From positions 1 through 51,586 of the forward strand of contig JAPDPQ010000035.1 in the NCBI GenBank assembly GCA_034506395.1: 51,586 bases of DNA. The letters are read 5' to 3'. The notes below the pieces were generated by a model. It searched no databases. It saw only the letters and a program-made list of their open reading frames with translations, and was not told where the DNA came from. Made by a program: the position numbers and the translations under genes. Positions 43,775-51,586 of the stretch are shown in pieces. The first letter of the stretch is position 1. Every line of letters begins with the position of its first letter. The stretch is from a candidate division KSB1 bacterium. Lineage in GTDB: Bacteria; Zhuqueibacterota; Zhuqueibacteria; Thermofontimicrobiales; Thermofontimicrobiaceae.

Positions 43775-43804
43775 GTGTTACGTATTAAAAAAAATAAATA
43801 GCCA
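43775..43804 (-). promoter_or_regulatory. Candidate NikR half-site near TonB receptor promoter
   Basis: Contains an exact GTGTTAC word (43775-43781) and a partial inverted word ATAGCCA (43798-43804). On the minus strand a possible promoter (TTCAAG, 17 bp, TTAATA) overlaps it. The half-site spacing is longer than in the nikR-promoter site (44607-44633), so support is weak. Confidence 0.3.
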
Positions 43805-43952
43805 TCTTGAAAAAACTTTATCACTTCTCAGCAATCTCGTTTGCCCGATTTTTATCTTCATTGGTTTTCAAATTTTTATCCTTTCAAAATGGCTTCATGA
43901 GGTGATTCAATACGACCGGTCACATTCCTCAGTCATCCAACAAGCCGATCAA

Positions 43953-44369
43953 CTAAACATCTTTCCCACTGGTTGTCATCACCAGCTTGCCATGCTTCAC
44001 GCCTTTAAGGCTGATCAATTTATTAGCAATTTTGCGAATAATTTTGGTCTGTCCTTTCAACGCCAAAACCTCAAGGCAATGGTTGTTATCTAGATGAACA
44101 TGCATGGTTGAAATGATCTGCTGATGAAAATCATGCTGGATATGGGTTAAAAGATGGGGCAAATCCCCAACTTCGTGGTCATAGATGATGGTGATTGTGC
44201 CCACTGCTTCAGCCTCACTATCCTGCCATTGTTCTCGAACCAGCTCGCTGCGAATGAGATCGCGAATGGCTTCGGAGCGATTGAAATAGTTCCGCTCCTG
44301 AATCAGATGATCGAATTTTTCCAGCAGGTCATTTTCGATGGAAACACCGAATCGGATCAGCTCGCTCAT
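43953..44369 (-). CDS. nikR: Nickel-responsive regulator NikR
   Basis: A 138-residue regulator with an N-terminal ribbon-helix-helix (IRFGVSIENDLLEKFDHLIQ) and a C-terminal ACT-like metal domain. The nickel ligands of E. coli NikR align with His79 (HIQHDF), His90 and His92 (TMHVH), and Cys98 (NHCLEV). The end contains KGVKHGKLVMT. ATG 44369 follows GGAGATAG. It should repress nickel-uptake genes when nickel is bound. A near-consensus promoter and a candidate operator lie at 44607-44652, with a palindromic repeat inside the leader. Confidence 0.95.
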   Translation of the reverse strand: MSELIRFGVSIENDLLEKFDHLIQERNYFNRSEAIRDLIRSELVREQWQDSEAEAVGTITIIYDHEVGDLPHLLTHIQHDFHQQIISTMHVHLDNNHCLEVLALKGQTKIIRKIANKLISLKGVKHGKLVMTTSGKDV

Positions 44370-44445
44370 ATTCTATCTCCAATAGCACGAGAAATGGACT
44401 CCATCTCGGCAGCGTATGTTAAAATAATTTTTTTTGGCAAAACAC

Positions 44446-44545
44446 GTCATTCCGAATCCGCCGAGGTGGATGAGGAATCTGTACAAGTCAGTGGTTCCGT
44501 TTAATATTAAGATTCCTCATTCCGCTTCGCTCCATTCGGAATGAC
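44446..44545. repeat. Dispersed palindrome in the nikR leader
   Basis: The arms are GTCATTCCGAATCCGCCGAG and the inverted CTTCGCTCCATTCGGAATGA. It lies between the candidate nikR promoter and nikR, so it would be transcribed as a hairpin. Confidence 0.85.
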
Positions 44546-44606
44546 AGCAAATTTATGAGTTGTTACACACACTGCGGAAATGGGGTCCATTTCTATGACT
44601 TATTCT

Positions 44607-44652
44607 GTGTTAAATTTTTAGAAAAGATAGCACAATTTAAAGAGAATGTCAA
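44607..44652 (-). promoter_or_regulatory. Candidate nikR promoter with overlapping NikR operator
   Basis: On the minus strand: TTGACA (44652-44647), 17-bp spacer, TATCTT (44629-44624). The dyad GTGTTAA-N13-ATAGCAC (44607-44613 and 44627-44633) overlaps the -10 box. A GTGTTAC-N13/14-GTAACAC-type site is known for Geobacter NikR; this is the closest match seen. The leader to nikR would be about 240 nt. Confidence 0.5.
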
Positions 44653-44789
44653 GCGATATTTTTTAATTTCGTCGGGAATTGGGCTAGCTTTCACTGAGCA
44701 AATTCCTGTCGGAACACGGTTATTTGCCTATTCGTAAAATAGGATGAATAAAAAAATCTAAAATTGCTGACAAATCAAGGAGAACTGGC

Positions 44790-46479
44790 ATGAGCCGAAA
44801 GCTGACCTTCCTGTTGGCTGCCGTTCTCTGCACTGCTGCCTTCGCCCAGGAAAAACCACTTCCTTCTTTCTTAATTCCCAAAAAAGATACCACCAAATCA
44901 AAACAAAAAACGGATCAGCCAATTGCTCCACCTTCGGTGCTGATTTTAGAGGATATTTTCGGTCGACTATACGATGGAGCCATGCTGTCGCAAAATTATC
45001 AGCGTGACCAATATAAACTCATATCCACAGGAACGGATGGTCAGAAATACCGTGAAACGTTTGACTATCATAATTTTTTATTATCCGGTGGCTATGGTCG
45101 CCGGGATAAATACCAGGTGAGTTCCTCTATTAACCTGACAGGCCAAGATCTAGATAATCGAAATACCAATCGAAATTTTAATCTCAATTTCATCTATCTG
45201 CCGGGCAATGCCTGGCAAATTTATAATCGGATTGCCACGCATGATCATGCTCAAAGCGACTTCAAAGACAATTTCTCCTGGGATGGCTCACTGCTTTATC
45301 TCTCCGGGGGCCAGGTCAGCCTCTTTGCCAATAAATTCCCGCACTTTCTCTTTTTCAGAGATATGTTGTTAGAGCCACAACAGCTATGGTTTTCATTTGA
45401 TCCCGGTTATTCTTATCAAAGGTATAATTGGTCTAACTCTTCTGATGTTAATAAGGCCACTTATCTACCTCTGTTTTTCAGGTATGGTTTGTCGGATTGG
45501 TTGAATATGAGGGTTGCCCTCCAATACAATGCTGAAAAGGATAGTGACGATTATCCGATTCTTTCCATTGGTCCTTCGGAGAATGAGCAAATTGGCACTG
45601 GCAACCAAAAGCAGAGAATGGAAAACCTCAATTCCGATATTGGCTTATCTCTGATCCCTGATCGGCGATTTTTATTTGACGGATCGGTTAACTTTAACCA
45701 TCAAGAGGAGACTTATAGCAGCACCAGTCGCTATTTTAGCGGTACTGAGGAATATTTCAAATCAGTTGACAAGAGAGATGGTTATGCCGTTCATCTTCGC
45801 GCCAACTATCTTTCCATCCGCCGAACCCTGTCGGCGGTTGATTACCGACGCTCGTTCCATAATGGCATTTATCTGAAACAGGCTGAGCTGAAAAATCAAC
45901 TTCATTGGACCTCTTATTCTAAGAACTATGACCCTAATCTGAAATGGAGCCTTTACGATGCATTGGATTTGGGATTGACCGACCACATCAATCTGTTTCT
46001 CAATGCCGAATATTCCAGGGTGAGAGAAAAAGCTGAGAATGACAACGACAAAAGCACCTGGAATTATTCCTCAGGCCTGACCTTTTACAATTTGAATTTT
46101 TCTGGTGATGAGCTGAATGATTTCGATTATTTCTATGGCCGCATTGTACAGCCTAAGGATTATATTACAACCCTAAAGTGGATGCAATCACATCGAGGCT
46201 CTTCGATAAAAAGCAATCACATCGGCTTTAAGACAGGTCTGTTAACAAATATGGATGTTTCCCTATTATGAGTATCAAAAGGAATCATACAAATATGCCA
46301 ATGAGTCGGCTCATGATCTTGGCGGAGGTCTACGGATAAATTTGCTGGATCAGCTCCGACTTCTGATCAATGCCTCCTATGGAAAGTCTCATTCAGAGAG
46401 GAGCAGCAATAGCTATGATATTCCCACCTCAAATCACTATCGATGGAATTTGAGGCTTGGTGCTCAGGCGGCATTTTGA
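44790..46479 (+). pseudogene. Outer-membrane beta-barrel protein, frameshifted near 3' end
   Basis: Signal peptide MSRKLTFLLAAVLCTAAFAQ, then a long series of amphipathic beta-strands. The first frame stops at 46271 (NMDVSLL). The +1 frame continues as FPYYEYQKESYKYANES to 46479, ending in NLRLGAQAAF, an aromatic-terminated strand expected of an outer-membrane barrel. One extra base near 46254-46258 (GGATGTTTCCC) would restore MDFPYYEY. Full product is about 562 residues. ATG 44790 follows AAGGAGAACTGG. No family is recognised. The defect may be a sequencing indel or a true mutation. Confidence 0.7.
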
Positions 46480-46687
46480 TTTATTGAAAAGCACTTTGTG
46501 TTGCTCTGGATCGAATCACATATACCATGTTTAGGTTATTAAATCGCAGAATAGGATATCAAAGAGATGAATATCTCATCGCTGCTCATCGCTATTTTTG
46601 CGTGGGAGATAGGCTATGCTTGTGTTCAACGAATGATATTTTTTGGATAGCATCCTTCAGCATCAAAGCTTCAAGCTGAGAATGACG

Positions 46688-47836
46688 CTAATCATGCAAA
46701 TGCAATAATGTCCACTCATCTTCTTTTCGAAGTTTTCCTTTATCGGTTATGATGACATTTAAAAGAAGATTTGCATCCATTTGCTGAGCAATCTTCTGGA
46801 GATTTTTAATCTGGGATGGCGTCATCACAGAGTGGTCCCATTCGTGCCAGAACCAGTTGCCGTTCGGGAATTGATCGTTACCTTTGACCGACATGGTGGT
46901 TTCGATTTGGAGCGGCAAATAGATCTCTCTTCCCAGCCAGGGCCAGATCTTGCGGTCGTGAAAGTTGCTTTGGGTCAATTTTTCGCCGGTTCGCGCATCG
47001 ACTGGGTGCAGAGGTACTCCTGGATAAGCAGTCGTGCTGTTGTTCATCACGATGCAATTCGGTTGAAGCGACTTGACATATTGATACAAATGATCCATCT
47101 GCCAGCGATAGGCGCCTTCGCTGCGCCAGGCCTGAATGAAACGGTCCTCGCGAGCCATGGCTTCGGCCGTTCCATGAACCATCTCTTCGGCTTCATTTTT
47201 GAGCGGCTTTTCCCAGCCCGATTGCTGCTTCTTCCAGAAACCATCGAACCATAACTCAACCAAATCACCATAGCCAGTCAGCAATTCCTTGAGCTGATTT
47301 TTCATGAATTCCACATAAGCGAACTCATCGGTGTCATGGCTTTTCTCGTGGCGGTCCCAGAGGGAATAATATATCCCCAATTTCAATCCATATTTTGCAG
47401 CGGAATTGACGACCCTTGCTAAATAATCATCTTTAAAAGGAGTGGCTTTGATGGAATAATCCGTGTATTGGGTAGGCCAAAGGCAAAAGCCGTCGTGATG
47501 CTTGGTGTTGACGACGATATATTTCATGCCTGCCGCAACAGCAACTTGACACCATCGGTCGGTATCCAGTTCTGTTGGATTGAATTTGCTGGGATTCAGA
47601 GTGCCATCGCTCCACTCTGCATCGTAATAGGTATTGATGCTAAAATGGATGAACATGCCAAATTTCAAATTCATCCAGGCTCTCTGAATCGGCGTCGGTT
47701 CTGGAGGCTTCGCTGCTGGTGGAAGAAGTGGTTCGTTTTTCTCCATCGGCCTGCCACTGCAGGTTTTTTGCGCGAGGAATAATCCTGCCCCCGCAAGGGC
47801 ACTTTGTTTTAAAAACTTCCGGCGATTGCCCATCAT
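46688..47836 (-). CDS. GH29 alpha-L-fucosidase (Tat-exported)
   Basis: A 382-residue enzyme. A twin-arginine signal (NRRKFLKQSALAGAGLFLA) suggests folded export. The GH29 barrel shows RAWMNLKFGMFIHFSINTYY, KYIVVNTKHHDGFCLWPTQY, KLGIYYSLWD and VELWFDGFW, where Asp is the likely nucleophile. It is shorter than most GH29 enzymes because the C-terminal beta-sandwich is nearly absent. It releases terminal fucose from glycans. It follows the GH2 and esterase genes on the same strand. ATG 47836 has AAAGGG upstream. Confidence 0.88.
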   Translation of the reverse strand: MMGNRRKFLKQSALAGAGLFLAQKTCSGRPMEKNEPLLPPAAKPPEPTPIQRAWMNLKFGMFIHFSINTYYDAEWSDGTLNPSKFNPTELDTDRWCQVAVAAGMKYIVVNTKHHDGFCLWPTQYTDYSIKATPFKDDYLARVVNSAAKYGLKLGIYYSLWDRHEKSHDTDEFAYVEFMKNQLKELLTGYGDLVELWFDGFWKKQQSGWEKPLKNEAEEMVHGTAEAMAREDRFIQAWRSEGAYRWQMDHLYQYVKSLQPNCIVMNNSTTAYPGVPLHPVDARTGEKLTQSNFHDRKIWPWLGREIYLPLQIETTMSVKGNDQFPNGNWFWHEWDHSVMTPSQIKNLQKIAQQMDANLLLNVIITDKGKLRKEDEWTLLHLHD

Positions 47837-48001
47837 TTTCAATCCCTTTTGCTTGAGTTAAAATACTGATCTGAGGATTAGCCATTTAAAAAATTCAACC
47901 TGGTTGACAATTCATTTTTTTTCACCTGGGTAATTCATAGCCACAAAGAACCGGAGAAGGCAGAGTTCCCTTTTTTTGAAAATGCAGCCGGGTTGATCAA
48001 A

Positions 48002-48922
48002 TTACTTGAAAACGCCTCTGGATTTCAACCACCGCAGGCAAGCCGAAGACCAGTCCGCAGCAGTCGTTTTTTTACCCAGGCCGAAACCATGGCCTCCTTG
48101 CTCATAGATATGCAACTCCGCTGGCACACCGTGCTGGTTCAATGCCACAAAATATTCAATGCTATTTTGGACCGAAACCGATTTATCGTCAGCGGCATGC
48201 ACCAAAAATGTCGGAGGCGTTTCAGCCGAAACTTGCAATTCATTGGAAAAAAGCTCGACCACCGCTGAATCGGGAGCCTCACCCAGCAGATTATCTCTCG
48301 ATCCAGGGTGAGTAATTCGCGGTTTCATTGAGATGACCGGATAGATCAAAATGGCAAAATCAGGACGAGCGCTGGTGCTATCCGCGTCATAGATCTTTTT
48401 GTTGAAGTGGGTCGAAATGCTGGCAGCCAGATGACCACCTGCCGAAAATCCGATGACGCCGATCTTTTTGGGATCGATTTGCCAGCGCTGCGAATTGCGT
48501 CGTGCCATGCGCACCGCCTCCTGAATGTCCTGCAACGGCCCTATGGCTTTATTTTCCATGATCGCATCATCTGGCAAACGATATTTCAGGATGATGCCGA
48601 CGATCCCGTTGGCAGCCAACCACTGGGCAATTTCGATCCCCTCATGGCTCATAGCGAGCCTGGCGTAGCCTCCGCCGGGACATATGATGACCGCGGCGCC
48701 ATTTGCCTGCTCCGGCTTCGGAAAATAGAGCATCAATGTGGGTTCGATGACGTGTTGAATTCGATAGCTGCCGTTTTCTATGACGATCTTTTCTTCGGCG
48801 ATGGCAGTATTCACTCTGGCGCCCGGTATTTTATCGGACCATAATTTAATAACTTCTTGGGAATAGCCAGTCGAAGAGACAAGCAGCAATAGCGCAAAGT
48901 GAAAAACTATAAAGAGTCTCAT
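48002..48922 (-). CDS. Alpha/beta-hydrolase esterase (acetylxylan esterase-like)
   Basis: A 306-residue exported hydrolase. The signal peptide is LFIVFHFALLLLVSSTGYS. The oxyanion motif is ICPGGGYARLA, the nucleophile Ser is in GFSAGGH, the acid in HAADDKSV, and the His in GGHGFG. It matches the BD-FAE/acetyl-esterase-like group that deacylates plant or algal glycans. ATG 48922 comes 2 nt after the GH2 stop, so the genes are co-translated. Removal of acetyl or feruloyl groups ahead of the glycosidases is the likely role. Confidence 0.87.
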   Translation of the reverse strand: MRLFIVFHFALLLLVSSTGYSQEVIKLWSDKIPGARVNTAIAEEKIVIENGSYRIQHVIEPTLMLYFPKPEQANGAAVIICPGGGYARLAMSHEGIEIAQWLAANGIVGIILKYRLPDDAIMENKAIGPLQDIQEAVRMARRNSQRWQIDPKKIGVIGFSAGGHLAASISTHFNKKIYDADSTSARPDFAILIYPVISMKPRITHPGSRDNLLGEAPDSAVVELFSNELQVSAETPPTFLVHAADDKSVSVQNSIEYFVALNQHGVPAELHIYEQGGHGFGLGKKTTAADWSSACLRWLKSRGVFK

Positions 48923-48924
48923 CT

Positions 48925-51585
48925 TCAAAACCTTTTGTTTAAACGAATCCCATTTATCACCGGGCTGCCCTTTTTACTTTGAAACGCGATTTCAATCCCC
49001 TTGCCATTGTCGATTGGAACTTGCACTTTGAACGAAACCGCTCGATTTTTCCCATACTGGCTGGCAAGATTCAAATCACTGATCACCGGAACGTTATTGA
49101 TCATTATGTCGAATTCTCGCTCTTGATTGAAAGTCGATGGATTCTTTCCCAGACCGGAGATTTCGGCAAAATGGAGTTCTACTTCGTAGTCGCCGTTTGG
49201 GACATCGAATCGATACGCTATCATGCTGTCGCGTTGGGTTTGATAAAGTGGCTCGCGCTCGCTGGCAAAAATTTCCTGATCTGTCCCCCACCTCTTGCCC
49301 GGCCACATCTGCAGATCGCTTCCGCCAATGTAGCCCCAGCCGCCCAGTTGATAGGGCTGATCTGGCAACCAGATCAGGTTCTCACGTTCTTCAACGAAAT
49401 AGAACGGCGCACCTGCGTTCACGCATAGTTCATTGACGCTTGACTCGCTCAGGTCTGCGGGCATGAATTGATAGGTAATATCCAGGTGGTCCGATATTGG
49501 TCTGCCATCCTGAAAGGTGCCAAGGCACAAGAGATGATTTCTACCTTCATGAAAAGGGACATCAAAATAGCACCTTTTGATGCTGTCAGGAGCTTGTTTT
49601 CCCAGACTAACGCCGTCGTGCAACAACTCGACGATCTGGCAATTGGAGTATATTTTTATGGGCTCGGTCACCCATTTTTTTCCGGGCTGGGGCACTCCAC
49701 TCCTTAGCTTCCAATCTGAGGACGCGATTTTGACCACCGGCTGCTGCCGATTCCAGTTGGCCTGATAGAAATAGTAAACATCTTTGGGACGACGGTTGCG
49801 ATAGAGCATCCCCTTCTGGTTGACATGGGGTTTGGTGTCTTTGCGCCCCTCCGAGCCAAAGTCCACCAGGTTCCAGATCACTGCCCCGGTGATGAATGGC
49901 CTCGATTGGATCATGCTCAGGTATTGTTCATGAAAATGTTGCTGCCACTCCGTCGAGAAGTCGAACCGCATGGGGGCATGGCTATGGATGCGCTCATCGC
50001 TGCCGGCACCATACTCACTGATGATGATCGGAACCGCAGGATAATCGTGATGAAAGGCATCCACAAAATCCAGGAATTTTTCAAATCCCTCGGAATACCA
50101 ACCAAAATATAAATTCCAGCCGCAAATATCGGTCACATCCAACAAACTCGCCTGCTGGTATCGCCAATAGTCGCCATGGTGAGCGATGACGGTCATCCGA
50201 GATGGGTCTTCGGCATGAGCGATCTGGTTTAATTTTCGGGTTAACGCCGTGGTTTTTTCAATGATCCCGGGAAACACCTCGTTGCCAGATTCGAACGCGC
50301 GCAACAGGATCTCGTTCATTAATCCCCAAAAGAACACCGACGGATGATGATGGTGTTGTCGGATCATCTCGATCAGAGCGGTCTCCGAATTCCTGGCAAA
50401 GGCTTCGGACGCACCGATCAAATTGACCAGCGGGATCTCCTCCCAGGCGATCAAACCCAGTTGATCGCAAGCGTGCAGCACGGCCGGGTCCTGGGGATAA
50501 TGGGCGATGCGGATGAAATTGGCGCCCATGGCTTTCAATAGCTTCATATCTTGATGGTGCAATTCGTCCGGGAGCGCATTGGCCATGCCATCGAAGTCCT
50601 GATGCCGATTGGCACCCAACAGTCGCAGTGGCACGTCATTCAGGAGAAAGCCTCGCTCTGGGTCGAACCGAAACGTTCGGAATCCCAGCGGCAGCTCGAT
50701 GTTATCCAGCAGCCGATGGTGTTTCTGATCCAAAATTTTTACGGTCGCTCGATATAGATAAGGCTGATCGGGCGACCAGAGACGGATGTTTTGGAGCGTA
50801 AACTCATGTTCGAAGGGAATGGCCTGCCCGGGTCTGGTCCGAATTGGTTGGGAGACCCATCCGCCAATTTCCTTGCCAGAGGCATCATGGATGATTGTCT
50901 TCACAATCACTCGCTCGGCCATTCGGCTGTCATTTTTCAGTTGGCCGCGAACGTTGATTAGAGCGGTTTTCCCATGAATGGTCGGATGGATGAATACGCC
51001 CGGGCTGCCGTAATTGGCCATATCGAAATGGATCGGTTCGGTAATTTCGAGGAACACATCCCGATAGATGCCACCATAAAAAGTGAAATCAGCCGATATC
51101 GGCGGGATCTCGTTGGATGTCGAATTATCCACTTTTACCAGCACCCGATTGTCCGCCCCGCAGCGGATAAAATCGGTCGCATCGAACCGAAACGCAGTGT
51201 AGCCGCCAATATGCTGGCCCACAAACTTGCCATTGACATAGACCTCAGCGACCTGATTGGCACCTTCGAAGAACAAATAAATCCGCTTTCCCAGATAAGC
51301 ATCAGGAAGAAATAAATTTTTATGATACCAACCAATTCCCTGATAGTAGCCATCTTCATCATCAAACGCATCGGCAACATTCCAGGAGTGAGGCAGATTC
51401 ACCAGTTCCCAGCCCAAACTTGGGTCGTTCATTTTTTCTGCCTCGGCGATATTGCCCCGGTGAAAACGCCATCCCGAATTGATGGATAGTTTGATGCGAC
51501 CTTCGGAAAACGTTACGTTAGCTGCAATCAGAAGGAGTGCGAAGCCATAACTTATGACCTGTCGACCGATTATCCTTAGTGTCAT
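48925..51585 (-). CDS. GH2 glycoside hydrolase with C-terminal malectin-like domain
   Basis: An 886-residue exported enzyme starting at ATG 51585, one base from the window edge, so the start is probable but the upstream region is not visible. The signal peptide is near 8-27. The GH2 N-terminal sandwich (WRFHRGNIAEAEKMNDPSLG, GIGWYHKNLFLPD) and Ig-like domain are followed by the TIM barrel. There, GLMNEI carries the acid/base Glu and ISEYGAG the nucleophile Glu. A malectin-like domain fills about 720-886 (PNGDYEVELHFAEIS, RVSFKV-like strands). Beta-galactosidase or beta-glucuronidase activity is possible; the substrate is unproven. Confidence 0.9.
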   Translation of the reverse strand: MTLRIIGRQVISYGFALLLIAANVTFSEGRIKLSINSGWRFHRGNIAEAEKMNDPSLGWELVNLPHSWNVADAFDDEDGYYQGIGWYHKNLFLPDAYLGKRIYLFFEGANQVAEVYVNGKFVGQHIGGYTAFRFDATDFIRCGADNRVLVKVDNSTSNEIPPISADFTFYGGIYRDVFLEITEPIHFDMANYGSPGVFIHPTIHGKTALINVRGQLKNDSRMAERVIVKTIIHDASGKEIGGWVSQPIRTRPGQAIPFEHEFTLQNIRLWSPDQPYLYRATVKILDQKHHRLLDNIELPLGFRTFRFDPERGFLLNDVPLRLLGANRHQDFDGMANALPDELHHQDMKLLKAMGANFIRIAHYPQDPAVLHACDQLGLIAWEEIPLVNLIGASEAFARNSETALIEMIRQHHHHPSVFFWGLMNEILLRAFESGNEVFPGIIEKTTALTRKLNQIAHAEDPSRMTVIAHHGDYWRYQQASLLDVTDICGWNLYFGWYSEGFEKFLDFVDAFHHDYPAVPIIISEYGAGSDERIHSHAPMRFDFSTEWQQHFHEQYLSMIQSRPFITGAVIWNLVDFGSEGRKDTKPHVNQKGMLYRNRRPKDVYYFYQANWNRQQPVVKIASSDWKLRSGVPQPGKKWVTEPIKIYSNCQIVELLHDGVSLGKQAPDSIKRCYFDVPFHEGRNHLLCLGTFQDGRPISDHLDITYQFMPADLSESSVNELCVNAGAPFYFVEERENLIWLPDQPYQLGGWGYIGGSDLQMWPGKRWGTDQEIFASEREPLYQTQRDSMIAYRFDVPNGDYEVELHFAEISGLGKNPSTFNQEREFDIMINNVPVISDLNLASQYGKNRAVSFKVQVPIDNGKGIEIAFQSKKGSPVINGIRLNKRF

Positions 51586-51586
51586 T

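Noticed and set aside
43729..43952. Cobalamin riboswitch ahead of the TonB receptor
   Set aside because: No B12-box-like motif or multi-stem fold is apparent; the neighbouring regulator is NikR.

Overview
The window looks like a chromosome segment from a Gram-negative bacterium of the FCB superphylum, possibly a Calditrichota/KSB1-type lineage. The evidence is two secreted proteins ending in the type IX secretion C-terminal signal (PNPFN box, then a GxY...SGIYF box), TonB-dependent receptors (one with a carboxypeptidase-regulatory N-domain), class II HMG-CoA reductase, and very many palindromic intergenic repeats. No rRNA, tRNA or CRISPR array was seen. Taxonomy is inferred from gene style only.

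Region 1 (2-18742, all + strand) is an isoprenoid/carotenoid cluster: phytoene synthase (cut by the left edge), a PlsC-type acyltransferase, a CruC/CrtQ-like glycosyltransferase, phytoene desaturase, a carotenoid cleavage oxygenase, class II HMG-CoA reductase, an exported TPR protein, a TonB receptor, a CruF-like carotenoid hydratase and a CrtW-like ketolase. The set suggests a hydroxylated, possibly glycosylated and acylated keto-carotenoid; no lycopene cyclase is visible. Two accessory insertions interrupt it. One is a tandem two-domain GxxExxY (PD-(D/E)XK) gene bracketed by an array of about 88-bp hairpin repeats (5553-7062). The other is an AT-rich islet at 14.4-16.6 kb with a DUF4258/YgiT-type toxin-antitoxin-like pair and a frameshifted DUF5343 gene followed by a HEPN-like gene. 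Two tandem Uma2 nuclease-fold genes follow.

Region 2 (18.7-26.7 kb) is mixed: a membrane-anchored PPC/DUF296 protein, a cysteine desulfurase translationally coupled to a DUF3343 Se/S-carrier-like protein, a repeat-rich gene-poor stretch, a truncated TPR gene, a secreted transglutaminase-like protein, a T9SS cargo protein, a complete IS256-family element, and the remnant of a second copy of the transglutaminase-like gene beyond the IS.

Region 3 (26.7-35.8 kb, - strand) resembles an acidic-polysaccharide utilisation locus: sodium:solute symporter, heparinase II/III-family protein, class-III aminotransferase, TIM-barrel epimerase/isomerase and two Gfo/Idh/MocA dehydrogenases. Region 4 (36.1-46.5 kb) holds a T9SS-exported LytM peptidase, a tetraheme cytochrome c, a membrane protein, a probable nickel-uptake group (NikR, TonB receptor, ECF S-component, methyltransferase) with candidate NikR operators, and a frameshifted outer-membrane protein. 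Region 5 (46.7-51.6 kb, - strand) is a glycan-degrading group: GH2 with a malectin-like tail, an esterase and a GH29 alpha-L-fucosidase.

A recurring theme is intergenic palindromes whose arms are built from tandem short words; several run into annotated starts, so starts were re-chosen downstream of them.
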